Shown here: positions 43,101 to 51,832 of the stretch, piece by piece
Layout: every line of letters starts with the position of its first letter
How positions within the stretch are numbered: position 1 is the stretch's first letter
Origin: Myxococcus llanfairpwllgwyngyllgogerychwyrndrobwllllantysiliogogogochensis
GTDB lineage: Bacteria; Myxococcota; Myxococcia; Myxococcales; Myxococcaceae
Reading direction: 5' to 3'
DNA: 62,870 nucleotides
NCBI RefSeq assembly: GCF_006636215.1
Contig: NZ_VIFM01000039.1
Coordinates: 1-62,870 of the forward strand
Notes under the pieces: model-generated
Told to the model about the DNA's origin: nothing
What the model saw: the letters and a program-made list of their open reading frames with translations, nothing else
Database searches by the model: none
Translations under genes and position numbers: made by a program

Positions 43101-46100
43101 GCAAGCCTCGCCCTCCACCACGACAACTGCTCCTCCAGCACCTCCCCCTTCAGCCACTCTCGCTGCCACACCGCGTAGTCCGCGTACTGCACCGGTAGCT
43201 CCGGCAACGTTGCTTCGCGGCCCTTCACCTGCGCGCTGTAGAGCGTCTCCAGCTCCTTCGTGAGCACGCCCATCGACCAGCCGTCCGCGACGATGTGGTG
43301 CAGCACCAGCACCAGCACGTGCTCCTGCTCGCTCAGCTTCAACAGCGTCACTCGCAGCAGCGGGCCCGTGCCCAGGTCGAACGGGCGCCGTCCTTCCTCG
43401 CCCCCCAGTCGGAGCGCCTGTTGCTCTCGGGTCTCGCTAGGGAGGCCACTCAGGTCCACCACTCGCAGCGGTACTGGCGCGAAGGGATGGATGTGCTGCA
43501 CCGCCCCTTGGTCGCCTTGCTCGAAGGTCGTCCGCAGGGACTCGTGGCGACGGACCAACGTGTGGAAGGAGCGCTCCAGGGCCGCGACGTCCAGCGCCCC
43601 CGTCAGTCGTATCGCGAGGGGAATGTTGTAGAGCGGGCTGTTCGGCTCAAGCCGGTCCAGGAACCACAGGCGCTGCTGTGCGAACGACTGGGGCGGAGCC
43701 TCCTTGCGAGTCGTGGGCACCAGCGCTGGCCGTCCTTGCCCGGTACCACCGCTCTCCAGGCTCCTGGCCAGCGTGGCGACAGTGGGCGCCTCGAAGAGCG
43801 TCCGCACCGACACCTCTCGGCCCAACACCTCGCGCAGCCGCGAGGCCACCTGCATCACCAGCAGCGAGTGCCCTCCCCGCTCGAAGAAGTTGTCTTCGGC
43901 CCCCACGTGCCTCACTCCCAGCAGTGGAGCCCAGACTCCCGCCACCAGCTCCTCGATGGCCGTCCGCGGAGCGATGAATCCCTCCGGCACGACCTCCGGA
44001 GCCAGCCGGTCCAACCGCCGAGCCTGGAGACGAACAACCGGCACCTTCACCGGCACTTCTTGATGCCCCGACATCGGAAGCGCGATCAGCCTCGCCTCCC
44101 GGTTCTCCACCGCCGCCTCCAACACCTGCTGGAAGTGCGCTGCCATGCGCTCCACGGTCGCCGCGTCGAACAGGTCCGTGTTGAGTTCCCAGAAGCCCGT
44201 CAGGTCCTCCGCGTCCTCACGCACCGACAGCGCGAGGTCGAACTTCGCCATGCCCGGCTCGTACGTCACCTCAGACGAGGACAGCTCCGGCAGCGCCGGC
44301 AACTCAGCGGGCCCGTTCAAGCCGAAGGCAATCTGGACCAGGGGCGCGCGACTCAAGTCACGGCTCGACTGCAGCGCCTCCACCAGCTTCTCGAACGGCA
44401 CCTCCTGGTGCCCGAAGGCTCCCAGCACCGACTCCTTCACACGCCCCAACATCTCCCGGAACGTCAGCTCACCCGACGCCTCCGTCCTCACCACCAGCGT
44501 GTTCACGAAGAAGCCAATCAGCCCCTCCACCTCCTTCGTCGTCCGCCCAGACACCGGCGAACCCACCACCACGTCCCACTGTCCGCTGTAGCGCGCCAGC
44601 AACACCTGGAAGCCCGCCAGCAACATCATGTACAGCGTCACGCCCTCCTGCCGACTCAAGCGCTTCAGCTTCTCGCTCAGCTCCGAGGACAGCTTCACCG
44701 CCACGCTCGCACCCCGATACCCCTGCACCGCGGGCCTCGGTCGGTCCGTCGGTACCTCCAGCACCTCAGGGGCTCCCGCCAGCCTCGCCCTCCACCACGA
44801 CAACTGCTCCTCCAGCACGTCCCCCTTCAGCCACTCCCGCTGCCACACCGCGTAGTCCGCGTACTGCACCGGTAGCTCCGGCAACGTTGCTTCGCGGCCC
44901 TTCACCTGCGCGCTGTAGAGCGCCTCCAGCTCCTTCGCGAGCACGCCCATCGACCAGCCGTCCGCGACAATGTGGTGCAGCACCAGCACCAACACATGCT
45001 CCTGCTCGCTCAGCTTCAGCAGCGTCACTCGCAGCAGCGGGCCCATGCCCAGGTCGAACGACTGCCTCGATAGCGTCTCCACCTGGCCGCGCGTGGCGTC
45101 CTCTGTCACCTCCACCACGGACAGCGGCACCGCCACATCCGAAGCGATGCGCTGCACCGGCTCGCCTTCCACTTCCTCGAACGTCGTGCGCAGCGCCTCG
45201 TGTCTCCGCACCAACACCGCGAGCGCCTGCTCCAGCGCCTTGAGGTTCAGGGCGCCTCGCAGTCGGACGACGAACGGCAGGTTGTACGAATACCCTCCGG
45301 CGTCGAGCTTCCCGAGGAACCACAGACGCTGCTGTGCGAACGACAGCGGCATCGCGGAGTGTCTCGACACTCGCACCGGCACAGGGGTGCTCACGCGCTG
45401 CGCACTTGCCTTCACGACTTCGAGTCGCTCGGCCAGGGCCTCCACGGTGGGCGCCTCGAACACCAGTCGCACCGGCACATCACGACCGAGCGCCGCCCGG
45501 AGCCGCGACACCACTCGCGTCGCCAGCAACGAATGACCACCGAGCGCGAAGAAGTCGTCCTTCACGCCCACCCTCGCCACTCCGAGCAGCGGCATCCAGA
45601 TGCGCGCCACCAGCGACTCCATCACCGTCCGAGGCCCCTGCATCGCCTCCACGCCCGACCCCTCCTGCTCCGGTGACGGCAGGGCCTTTCGGTCCACCTT
45701 CCCGTTCGCCGTCAGCGGGAGCGCCGCCAGCTTCACGAAGGCCGAGGGCACCATGAACTCGGGGAGCTTCTGCTTCAACCAGTCGCGCACCCGAGGTGCC
45801 TCGGGCGCCTGCGCGTGCTCGACGTAGTACGCGACCAGTCGCTTGCCTCCCGCGCCGTCCCGCACCACCACCAACCCGTCCTTCACCGCTGGATGCGCGA
45901 GGAGCGACGCCTCCACCTCCGCCAGCTCGATGCGGTAGCCCCGCACCTTCACCTGGCTGTCACGCCGCCCCAGGAACTCCAGCACCCCGTCCGGGCGAAA
46001 GCGCGCCAGGTCTCCGGTGCGATAGAGCCGCTCTCCCGGCACCGCACTGAAGGGATTCGGAATGAAGCGGTCCGCCGTCACATCGGGCTGGCGCAGATAC

Positions 46101-49100
46101 CCTCGCGCGAGGCCATCACCCCCGATGAACAGCTCGCCCGCCACGCCCACCGGAACGGGCTCCATCCCCGCATCCAGCACGTAGACCTGCGTGTTGCCGA
46201 TGGGCCGACCAATGGGCACCGACGCGCCCACGTCCTCCACTCGCGTCATCCGATGGACCGAAGTGAAGAGCGTGCTCTCCGTCGGCCCGTAGCAGGCCGT
46301 CACCGGAATCTTCAACTCCTCCAGCACGCGCTTCACGTGCGGCGCGGACACCACGTCTCCACCCGTCAGGAGCTGGCGCACGCCCTTCAACCCGTCCATC
46401 CCCAGCTCCACCATCTGGCTGAACAGTCCCGCCGTCAGGTGCAACAACGTGACGGAGTGCCGATGGAGCACGTCCGTCAGCAGGTCCAGCTCGCTGGGCG
46501 AGCGCGGTGGGAAGACCACCAGCCTTCCACCCAGGCACAGCGGTCCCCACACCTCCAACGTCGACGCATCGAAGGAGATGGGCGCGATGAGCAGGAACGT
46601 CTCCTCCGGCCCCAGTCGCGCGTACGGCGCTCCGTACAACAACCGCAGCACGCCCCGGTGCTCGACGGCCACGCCCTTGGGGCGCCCCGTGCTCCCCGAC
46701 GTGAAGTCCACGTACGCCAGGTTCCGCCCTGAGACGGGCATGCGTGGCGCCGCCGTCGGCAGGTCCGCCAGCCGCTCTTCCTCCAACAACATCAACTCCG
46801 GGCGTCCCTCCTGGGGCAGTTGCTCCAGCAAGGCGCGCGTGGTGATGAGCAGCCGAGGCGTCGTGTCCTCCAACATCTGCTCCAGCCGCCGCGCCGGATA
46901 GCTGGAGTCCAGGGGCACGTACGCACCACCGGCCTTCAGGATGGCCAGCAGCGACACGATGAGCTCCACCGAGCGCTCCAGGCACACCGCCACCAGCACA
47001 TCCACGCCGACGCCACGCGCCTTCAGCGCCCACGCCAGTTGATTGGCCCGCGCCTCCAGCTCCCGGTAGCTCAGCCGCTGCGCACCGAACTCCAGCGCCA
47101 CCGCGTCCGGACGCAGCAACACCTGCTCCTCGAAGAGGTGCTGGACGCACCCTTCTCGCGGGAACTCCACCGCCGTCTGGTTCCACGCCTCCAGCACGCG
47201 CTGGCGCTCGGCCGCGGGCAGGAGCGGAAGCGCCGACAGTCGCGCCTCGGGTCGGCCGGAGAGGTTGCGCAACAGCTCCAGGAAACACTCCGCGATGCGC
47301 TGGACGGTGGGCGGCTCGAAGAGGTCCGCGTTGTAGATGAGCTGGCCTTCGACAGCCGCTCCCGGTGCATCGACGAGCAACAGCTCCAGGTCGAACTTGG
47401 CGATGGTGCTCGCGAAGTCCCAGGGGCTCGCGGTGACACCCGACAGGGTGAGCAGCGGCGCGGCCTCCTGCAACGTGAAGAGCACCTGGAACAACGGCGA
47501 GCGGCTCAAGTCGCGCTCCGGGCGGAGGTGCTCCACCAGCCTCTCGAAGGGCACGTCCTGGTGCGCGAGTGCCCCGAGCACCGTCTCCTTCGTCTGACGC
47601 AGGAACGCCTGGAAGGAGGACGCCGCATCCGGCTGTGCGCGCAGGGCCAGCGTGTTGACGAAGAAGCCCATCAGCCCCTCCGTCTCCCTCGCCGTCCGCC
47701 CCGACACCGGTGAGCCCACCACCACGTCCCACTGTCCGCTGTAGCGCGCCAGCAACACCTGGAAGCCCGCCAGCAGCGTCATGTACAGCGTGGCGCCCTC
47801 TCTTCGGCTCAACTGTCGCAGCGCCTCGCTCAGCTCCGAGGACAACCGCACCGGCACGCTCGCGCCTCGGTACCCCTGCACCGCGGGCCTCGGCCGGTCC
47901 GTGGGCAGCTCCAACACCGGAGGTGCTCCTGTCAGCGCCTCGCGCCACCAGGAGAGCTGCGCTGCCTCCACGTCTCCCTTCAACCATTCGTGCTGCCACA
48001 CCGTGTAGTCCGCGTACTGCATGGGCAGCTCGGGCAACTTCGCCGCCTCGCCTTTCACGGCCGCGCCATACAGCGCATCCAGTTCGCGGGTGAGCACGTC
48101 CAGCGACCATCCATCCGCCACCAGGTGGTGCAGCACCACCACAAGCACCTGCTCCTCGCCGCCCGTTCGCAGCAACGTCGCGCGGAGCAAGGGAGCCCGC
48201 GCCACATCGAACGGCGCCTGGACCTCCCTCACCACGCGACGCCGCACGGCCTCTTCCACGTCGTCGGCGCCCTCCACCGACTCCACCAACAGGGGCACGC
48301 CGACATCCACGGCGACGCGCTGGACGGGCTCACCTCCCACTTCCACGAAACTCGTGCGCAGCGCTTCGTGTCGGCGGACCACCTCCGCGAGTGCCCGCTC
48401 CAGGGCCTCCACCTTCAACGCACCGTGGAGTCGGACGACGAAGGGCAGGTTGTACGAATGCCCTCCCGCGTCGAGCTGCGCGAGGAACCACAGGCGTCGC
48501 TGCGCGAATGACAGGGGCGGTTCCACGAGTCGCTCGGCTCGCGTCAGCACCGGCAACCGCGCGTGTCCTCCCTGCGCCCCCAGTCGCTCGGCAAGGGCCT
48601 CCACCGTGGGCGCCTCGAACAGCAGTCGCACGGGCACGTCGTGGCCCAGGGCATCCCGGAGTCGCGACACCACACGCGTCGCCAGCAGCGAGTGCCCACC
48701 GAGCGCGAAGAAGTCATCCCTCACGCCCACGAGCGGGACACCCAGTACCTCTTGCCAGACTTCCGCCAGCCTCCGCTCCAGCGCATCACGCGGCGCCTCG
48801 TAGCGGGCTCCCCCCTCCGCTCGTCGCGAGTCCACCTCCGGCAGGGCGCGGCGATTCACCTTTCCGCTGGGAGTCAACGGCAGCGCGTCCAGCCGCACCA
48901 GCACGACCGGCACCATGTACTCGGGCAACCGCTTCGCCAGTCGACGCTTCAAGTCCTCCCCGTCCCAGGACTCGGGCAACTGATTCGCCAGCCGGCGCGT
49001 CAGTGCCTCCGCGTCCGAGGACTCGGGCCGCACGACGTAGCCCACCAGTTGCTTCTCTCCCCCGCCCGTTCGCCGCACCACCACCGCCGCGTCCGTCACG

Positions 49101-51832
49101 CCGGGAAGTTCCTTCAGCGCCACCTCCACCTCGCCCAACTCCACGCGGAAGCCGCGCACCTTCACCTGCTCATCCGCGCGACCCTGAAGCTCCAGGTTCC
49201 CATCCGCCAGCCACCGCCCCCGGTCTCCCGTGCGGTAGATGCGGTGTCCGTCCCGGCCCTTATCCAGGATGTTCGGAACGAAGCGCTCCGCCGTCAGCTC
49301 CGGCCGTCCCCAATAGCCGTGCGCGAGGCTGCGCTCTCCCACGCACACCTCTCCCGTCACGCCGATGGGGCATGGGGCGCCCCACGCATCCAGCACCAAC
49401 ACCGTCGCGGGGACGATGGGCATGCCCACCGGAGGCAACACCGGCCACGTCGAGGGCGGACCCTTCGCTCTCCACGCCGTCACCACATGCGTCTCCGTGG
49501 GGCCGTACTGGTTCTCCAGCACGCACCCCGGCAGGCGCTCGAAGAACGACACCACCGCGGGCGTCACCTGCAACGGCTCGCCCGCCGTCACCACTTCGCG
49601 CAGCGGCGGCAACTCCGTCTCATGTCGGGCCCGCTCACTGAGCGCCTGGAGCGCCACGAAGGGCACAAAGAGCCGCTCCACGCGGTGCTCCCGCAGGTAC
49701 GCCATCAACGTCGCGGGGTCCTGACGCGTCGCCGCCGAGACAAGGACGAGCGTGCCGCCCTCGCCCAGCGTGCAGAACAGCTCCTGGAAGGACACGTCGA
49801 AGCTCAGCGAGGCGAACTGGAGCGTCCTCGCCCCAGGCGCCGACGAGCTCGCCAACTGCCAGTTCACCAGCGTGCCGAACGCACGATGGGACATCGTCAC
49901 GCCCTTGGGCCTTCCCGTGCTCCCCGATGTGAAGAGGACGTAGCAGGGAAGCTCGGGCGACAACACCCGCCCGGGTGCCACGGTGGATTGCTCCGCGATG
50001 CGCGCTGCCTCCTCCTCCAGTCGCACCCTCCGCGCCGTGCCCTCCTCGGGCAACGCATGCTCCAGCGAGGCATGCACCAGCACCACCGGCGCGGCCACGT
50101 CATCGAGCATCCGCGCCAGTCGCGACGGCGGATAGCCCGGGTCCAACGGAAGGCACGCCGCTCCTGTCTTCAGCGTCGCCAGCACCGCCACCGGCAGGTC
50201 GAGGCTGCTTCGCTCCAGGCACAGCCCCACCACGCTTCCAGGGCGAACCCCCAACGCCATCAAGTGGTGCGCGAGCTGATTGGCCCGCTGCTCCAGTTGC
50301 ACGTACGTCAGGGAGCCGCCGCCATTCGTCACCGCCACTGCCGAGGGCGTGCGCGCCGCCTGCGCCTCTACCCGCCGATGCATCAACCACGATGGGTGCT
50401 GGTGCTCCTCCTGCCACGACCACTTCTCCAACACCTTCCGCCGCTCCTCCTCATCCAGGAGGTCCACCTGCCCGACCTTGCGCTCCGGGTCCTCCAGCAC
50501 GCCCTTCAACAGGGCCACGTGGTGGCCGGCGAGCCTGCGCACCGTCGCCTCATCGAACAGCGCCGTGCTGTACTCCCACAGCGCGACCCAACCCTCCGGC
50601 GTCTCGCGCACGAAGAGCGTAAGGTCGAACTTCGCCACGCCCGGCTCGAAGTCCACGTCGCGCGACTCCAGCCCCGCCAGTCGCACCAACGGCGGCGCGC
50701 TCTGGAGCACGAGCAGCACCTGGAACAACGGCGAGCGGCTCAAGTCCCGCACCGGCCGCAGCGCATCCACCAGTCGCTCGAAGGGCACGTCCTGGTGCTG
50801 GTACGCCCCCAGGCACGCCTGACGCACCCGTCCCAAGAGCGACTTGAAGGACTCGTTTCCATCCACGTCCACGCGCAGCGCCAGCGTGTTGGCGAAGAAA
50901 CCGATGAGCCCCTCCACCTCGCGCCGGTTGCGCCCCGCGATGGGCGTGCCCACCACCACGTCCGGCTGTCCGCTGTGCCGCGACAGCAACGCCTGGAGGC
51001 TCGCCAGCCACAACATGAACGGCGTCACCGCCTCCTGCTTGCACCGCTCGTGCAGCGCCTTCATCAGCTCGGCGGGCAACGGCATCCCCAGCACCGCGCC
51101 CCTTGCCGACTGTACCGGCGGCCTCGGTCGATCCGTCGGCAGTTCCAGCGCGGGCGAGGCTCCGTCGAGGTGCTTCTTCCACCACGTGAGCTGCTCCTCC
51201 AGCACCTCCCCCTTCAGCCACTCGCGCTGCCACACCGCATGGTCCGCGTACTGCACCGTCAGCGCGGGCAGTGTCGCCACGCGGCCATCTAGGAAGGCGC
51301 CGTACAGCTCGCGCAAATCCCGCTCCAGCAACGACAGCGACCAGCCGTCACACGAGATGTGGTGCAGCGTCAGGAGCAACACGTGCTCCTCTTCCTCCAG
51401 GCGCAACAGCCGCGCGCGCAGCATCGGCCCCGCGCCCAAATCGAACGGACGCCGTGCCTCCTCCTCCGCGAGTCGCCGGGCCTCGTGCTCCCGCTCCGGC
51501 CCCTCCAGTCGCTCCACGGTCAGCGACACCGGCGCGTCGGGCGCGATGCACTGCACCGGCTCGCCTTCGACTTCCGTGAAGGTCGTCCGCAGCGCTTCGT
51601 GCCGGCGCACCACCTCCGTCAGCGCGCGCTCCAGCGTTGATACATCGAGACATCCCTTGAGCCGCGCGAAGAAGGGCGCGTTGTAGGCGAAGCCCGACGG
51701 GTCCAACCGCGAGAGGAACCACATGCGACGCTGCGCGAAGGAGAGCGGCGGAGGCCCCTCCCGATGAACGGGCACCACGGGGGGCGGCCTGCGAACACGA
51801 GGGCTCGCGGGCTTCGGCTCATTCGCGGACAT
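37127..51832 (-). CDS. Giant NRPS: C-A-PCP, C-A-PCP, three C-PCP, C-A-PCP
   Basis: 4,901 residues. Module 1: C (H157-H158), A (FTSGSTG near 632), PCP Ser 1048. Module 2: C near 1105-1530, A (FTSGSTG near 1709), PCP Ser 2101. Modules 3, 4 and 5 are C-PCP only, with PCP Ser 2656, 3216 and 3779 in GGHSLLVMQ. Module 6: C near 3845-4270, A (YTSGSTG near 4442), PCP Ser 4829 in GGNSLLLQ. There is no E, TE or MT domain. Pockets read by eye are D-V-Q-F-V-A-Q-V-V-K (module 1, proline-like), D-A-L-H-L-G-C-L-F-K (module 2, unassigned) and D-A-A-T-L-A-G-V-A-K (module 6, perhaps aromatic). The N-terminal C suggests an acyl start unit from the adjacent PCP. The ATG follows GAGGTG. Confidence 0.93.
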   Translation of the reverse strand: MSANEPKPASPRVRRPPPVVPVHREGPPPLSFAQRRMWFLSRLDPSGFAYNAPFFARLKGCLDVSTLERALTEVVRRHEALRTTFTEVEGEPVQCIAPDAPVSLTVERLEGPEREHEARRLAEEEARRPFDLGAGPMLRARLLRLEEEEHVLLLTLHHISCDGWSLSLLERDLRELYGAFLDGRVATLPALTVQYADHAVWQREWLKGEVLEEQLTWWKKHLDGASPALELPTDRPRPPVQSARGAVLGMPLPAELMKALHERCKQEAVTPFMLWLASLQALLSRHSGQPDVVVGTPIAGRNRREVEGLIGFFANTLALRVDVDGNESFKSLLGRVRQACLGAYQHQDVPFERLVDALRPVRDLSRSPLFQVLLVLQSAPPLVRLAGLESRDVDFEPGVAKFDLTLFVRETPEGWVALWEYSTALFDEATVRRLAGHHVALLKGVLEDPERKVGQVDLLDEEERRKVLEKWSWQEEHQHPSWLMHRRVEAQAARTPSAVAVTNGGGSLTYVQLEQRANQLAHHLMALGVRPGSVVGLCLERSSLDLPVAVLATLKTGAACLPLDPGYPPSRLARMLDDVAAPVVLVHASLEHALPEEGTARRVRLEEEAARIAEQSTVAPGRVLSPELPCYVLFTSGSTGRPKGVTMSHRAFGTLVNWQLASSSAPGARTLQFASLSFDVSFQELFCTLGEGGTLVLVSAATRQDPATLMAYLREHRVERLFVPFVALQALSERARHETELPPLREVVTAGEPLQVTPAVVSFFERLPGCVLENQYGPTETHVVTAWRAKGPPSTWPVLPPVGMPIVPATVLVLDAWGAPCPIGVTGEVCVGERSLAHGYWGRPELTAERFVPNILDKGRDGHRIYRTGDRGRWLADGNLELQGRADEQVKVRGFRVELGEVEVALKELPGVTDAAVVVRRTGGGEKQLVGYVVRPESSDAEALTRRLANQLPESWDGEDLKRRLAKRLPEYMVPVVLVRLDALPLTPSGKVNRRALPEVDSRRAEGGARYEAPRDALERRLAEVWQEVLGVPLVGVRDDFFALGGHSLLATRVVSRLRDALGHDVPVRLLFEAPTVEALAERLGAQGGHARLPVLTRAERLVEPPLSFAQRRLWFLAQLDAGGHSYNLPFVVRLHGALKVEALERALAEVVRRHEALRTSFVEVGGEPVQRVAVDVGVPLLVESVEGADDVEEAVRRRVVREVQAPFDVARAPLLRATLLRTGGEEQVLVVVLHHLVADGWSLDVLTRELDALYGAAVKGEAAKLPELPMQYADYTVWQHEWLKGDVEAAQLSWWREALTGAPPVLELPTDRPRPAVQGYRGASVPVRLSSELSEALRQLSRREGATLYMTLLAGFQVLLARYSGQWDVVVGSPVSGRTARETEGLMGFFVNTLALRAQPDAASSFQAFLRQTKETVLGALAHQDVPFERLVEHLRPERDLSRSPLFQVLFTLQEAAPLLTLSGVTASPWDFASTIAKFDLELLLVDAPGAAVEGQLIYNADLFEPPTVQRIAECFLELLRNLSGRPEARLSALPLLPAAERQRVLEAWNQTAVEFPREGCVQHLFEEQVLLRPDAVALEFGAQRLSYRELEARANQLAWALKARGVGVDVLVAVCLERSVELIVSLLAILKAGGAYVPLDSSYPARRLEQMLEDTTPRLLITTRALLEQLPQEGRPELMLLEEERLADLPTAAPRMPVSGRNLAYVDFTSGSTGRPKGVAVEHRGVLRLLYGAPYARLGPEETFLLIAPISFDASTLEVWGPLCLGGRLVVFPPRSPSELDLLTDVLHRHSVTLLHLTAGLFSQMVELGMDGLKGVRQLLTGGDVVSAPHVKRVLEELKIPVTACYGPTESTLFTSVHRMTRVEDVGASVPIGRPIGNTQVYVLDAGMEPVPVGVAGELFIGGDGLARGYLRQPDVTADRFIPNPFSAVPGERLYRTGDLARFRPDGVLEFLGRRDSQVKVRGYRIELAEVEASLLAHPAVKDGLVVVRDGAGGKRLVAYYVEHAQAPEAPRVRDWLKQKLPEFMVPSAFVKLAALPLTANGKVDRKALPSPEQEGSGVEAMQGPRTVMESLVARIWMPLLGVARVGVKDDFFALGGHSLLATRVVSRLRAALGRDVPVRLVFEAPTVEALAERLEVVKASAQRVSTPVPVRVSRHSAMPLSFAQQRLWFLGKLDAGGYSYNLPFVVRLRGALNLKALEQALAVLVRRHEALRTTFEEVEGEPVQRIASDVAVPLSVVEVTEDATRGQVETLSRQSFDLGMGPLLRVTLLKLSEQEHVLVLVLHHIVADGWSMGVLAKELEALYSAQVKGREATLPELPVQYADYAVWQREWLKGDVLEEQLSWWRARLAGAPEVLEVPTDRPRPAVQGYRGASVAVKLSSELSEKLKRLSRQEGVTLYMMLLAGFQVLLARYSGQWDVVVGSPVSGRTTKEVEGLIGFFVNTLVVRTEASGELTFREMLGRVKESVLGAFGHQEVPFEKLVEALQSSRDLSRAPLVQIAFGLNGPAELPALPELSSSEVTYEPGMAKFDLALSVREDAEDLTGFWELNTDLFDAATVERMAAHFQQVLEAAVENREARLIALPMSGHQEVPVKVPVVRLQARRLDRLAPEVVPEGFIAPRTAIEELVAGVWAPLLGVRHVGAEDNFFERGGHSLLVMQVASRLREVLGREVSVRTLFEAPTVATLARSLESGGTGQGRPALVPTTRKEAPPQSFAQQRLWFLDRLEPNSPLYNIPLAIRLTGALDVAALERSFHTLVRRHESLRTTFEQGDQGAVQHIHPFAPVPLRVVDLSGLPSETREQQALRLGGEEGRRPFDLGTGPLLRVTLLKLSEQEHVLVLVLHHIVADGWSMGVLTKELETLYSAQVKGREATLPELPVQYADYAVWQREWLKGEVLEEQLSWWRARLAGAPEVLEVPTDRPRPAVQGYRGASVAVKLSSELSENLKRLSRQEGVTLYMTLLAGFQVLLARYSGQWDVVVGSPVSGRTTKEVEGLIGFFVNTLVVRTEASSELTFREMLRRVRDAVLGALTHQEVPFEKLVDALQLSRDLSRSPLVQVSFALQSAPSGDLSLPGLTQQLMDLGTRTAKFDLALSMGEDAEGLSGTWELNTDLYDTATVERMATHYQRLLEAVVEVPEATLRALPMPGHREVQEKAVGSRIQSRQGERVIPEQGLEDFIAPRTAMEELVAETWAPLLGVKRLGAEDNFFERGGHSLLVMQAASRLRAALGHEVPVRMLFEAPTVSSLAASLSVLARGGLGVRSPPLRPASRVDAPPLSFAQQRLWFLDRLEPNSPLYNIALAVTMEGVLDIGALEKAFHALVHRHESLRTTVRQVALGAVQHISPSMAVPLPVVDLCGLPVEARAHEALRLGMQEERRPFDLGTGPLLRVTLLKLSEQEHVLVLVLHHIVSDGWSMGVLTKELEALYTAHVKGGDAVLPELPVQYADYAVWQREWLKGDVLEEQLSWWRARLEGAPEALELPTDRPRPAVQGHRGASVAVRLSFELSEKLKQLSRREGVTLYMSLLAVFQVLLARYSGQWDVVVGSPVSGRTTKEVEGLIGFFVNTLVVRTEASRALTFRELLAQVRESVLGAFAHQEVPFEKLVDALQLSRDLSRSPLVQVSFALQSAPSGDLSLPGLVLRPLDLGTQVAKFDLALSVREDAEGMAGYWVFNTDLFDTETVERLAIHYERLLESAVAMPEARLDALGMPGHIEVPERTPSARIHAHRTERQDSEQMSESFIAPRTAMEERVAEIWAPLLGVKRVGAEDNFFERGGHSLLVMQVASRLRELLGRDVPVRVLFEAPTVSALASRLDELLKDGLRTGRPELVRAERTEALPQSFAQQRLWFLDRLEPGGSLYNIALAMKLEGVLDVKALERAFNELVRRHETLRTTFHQHAQGAVQRIHAAASLPLSVVDLSGLPVETREQEALRLGAEEGRRPFDLSAGPLLRVTLLKLSEQEHVLVLVLHHIVSDGWSTWVLTKELETLYGAYVKGEAATLPELPVQYVDYAVWQREWLTGEVLEEQLSWWRTKLAGVPEALEVPTDRPRPAVQGYQGASVAVKLSSELSEKLKQLSLREGVTLYMTLLAGFQVLLARYSGQWDVVVGSPVSGRTTKAVEGLIGFFVNTLVVRTESSGELTFREMLGRVKESVLGAFGHQEVPFEKLVEALSLKRDMSRAPLVQVVFQLLNTPSGDLSLSGLTQRPLDLGLRAAKVDLALGLRETANGIEGGLEFSSDLYDVATMERFGEHLERLLEGAVTEPGRRLRDLPLLSVSSRQSLLARGGSEAPFEGECLHRLFEAQVARTPEAVAVEMEGQTLTYAQLDRRAHKLATVLRKWGVRPDVVVGLCLGPSLDWVVAMLAILKAGGAYLPMDPEHPPERLAYMLDDAKVALLVSRSEEASQLAYSGATVLLDEIGELDDLVGAESLAPEVTARNLAYVIYTSGSTGRPKGTLLAHRGAANLAESFPSVLGGLGPGDRTLMFATVSFDASVAEVFPALLNGATLVLARRAQMAPGRPLTELLARERISVATLPPSVLAMMPVVELPRLRVLLSAGESCTEELVARWSPGRRFINGYGPTEGTVAATWGECFPGTRPTIGRPLRNVVVRVMDDAGNLAPTGVWGELYLGGVGLARGYLGRPDLTAERFVPDPYGEGGRLYRTGDVVRLLEDGRFEYLRRADAQVKVRGVRVEPAEASAALAAHPEVRSAVVMGREDTPGDMRLVAYVVPTEEATLTADVLRAWLKRSLPEPWIPSVFVVLRELPLTPNGKVDWKALPSLEAHRPELSGGYVEPQEGLEQVIAQLVAEVLKLDRVGADDNFFDLGGNSLLLQMLQMKLEERLGRKVPLVSLLQFPTVRTLAAQLGPAPEPEAPRQPATSGDRREGLHRLAQQRRRRPGSD
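40311..45352 (-). repeat. Three tandem C-PCP units of about 1.66-1.69 kb inside the NRPS gene
   Basis: Units run 43,691-45,352, 42,001-43,690 and 40,311-42,000, with a related C domain following at about 38,950-40,310. They share long near-identical stretches, for example the block coding SGQWDVVVGSPVSGRTTK near 39,500, 41,190, 42,870 and 44,550 (and 47,710 in module 2). Each PCP opens with FIAPRTA and each is joined to its C domain by a similar ~40-residue linker containing PMSGHQEV, PMPGHREV or GMPGHIEV. The pattern indicates module duplication and later gene conversion. Confidence 0.88.
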
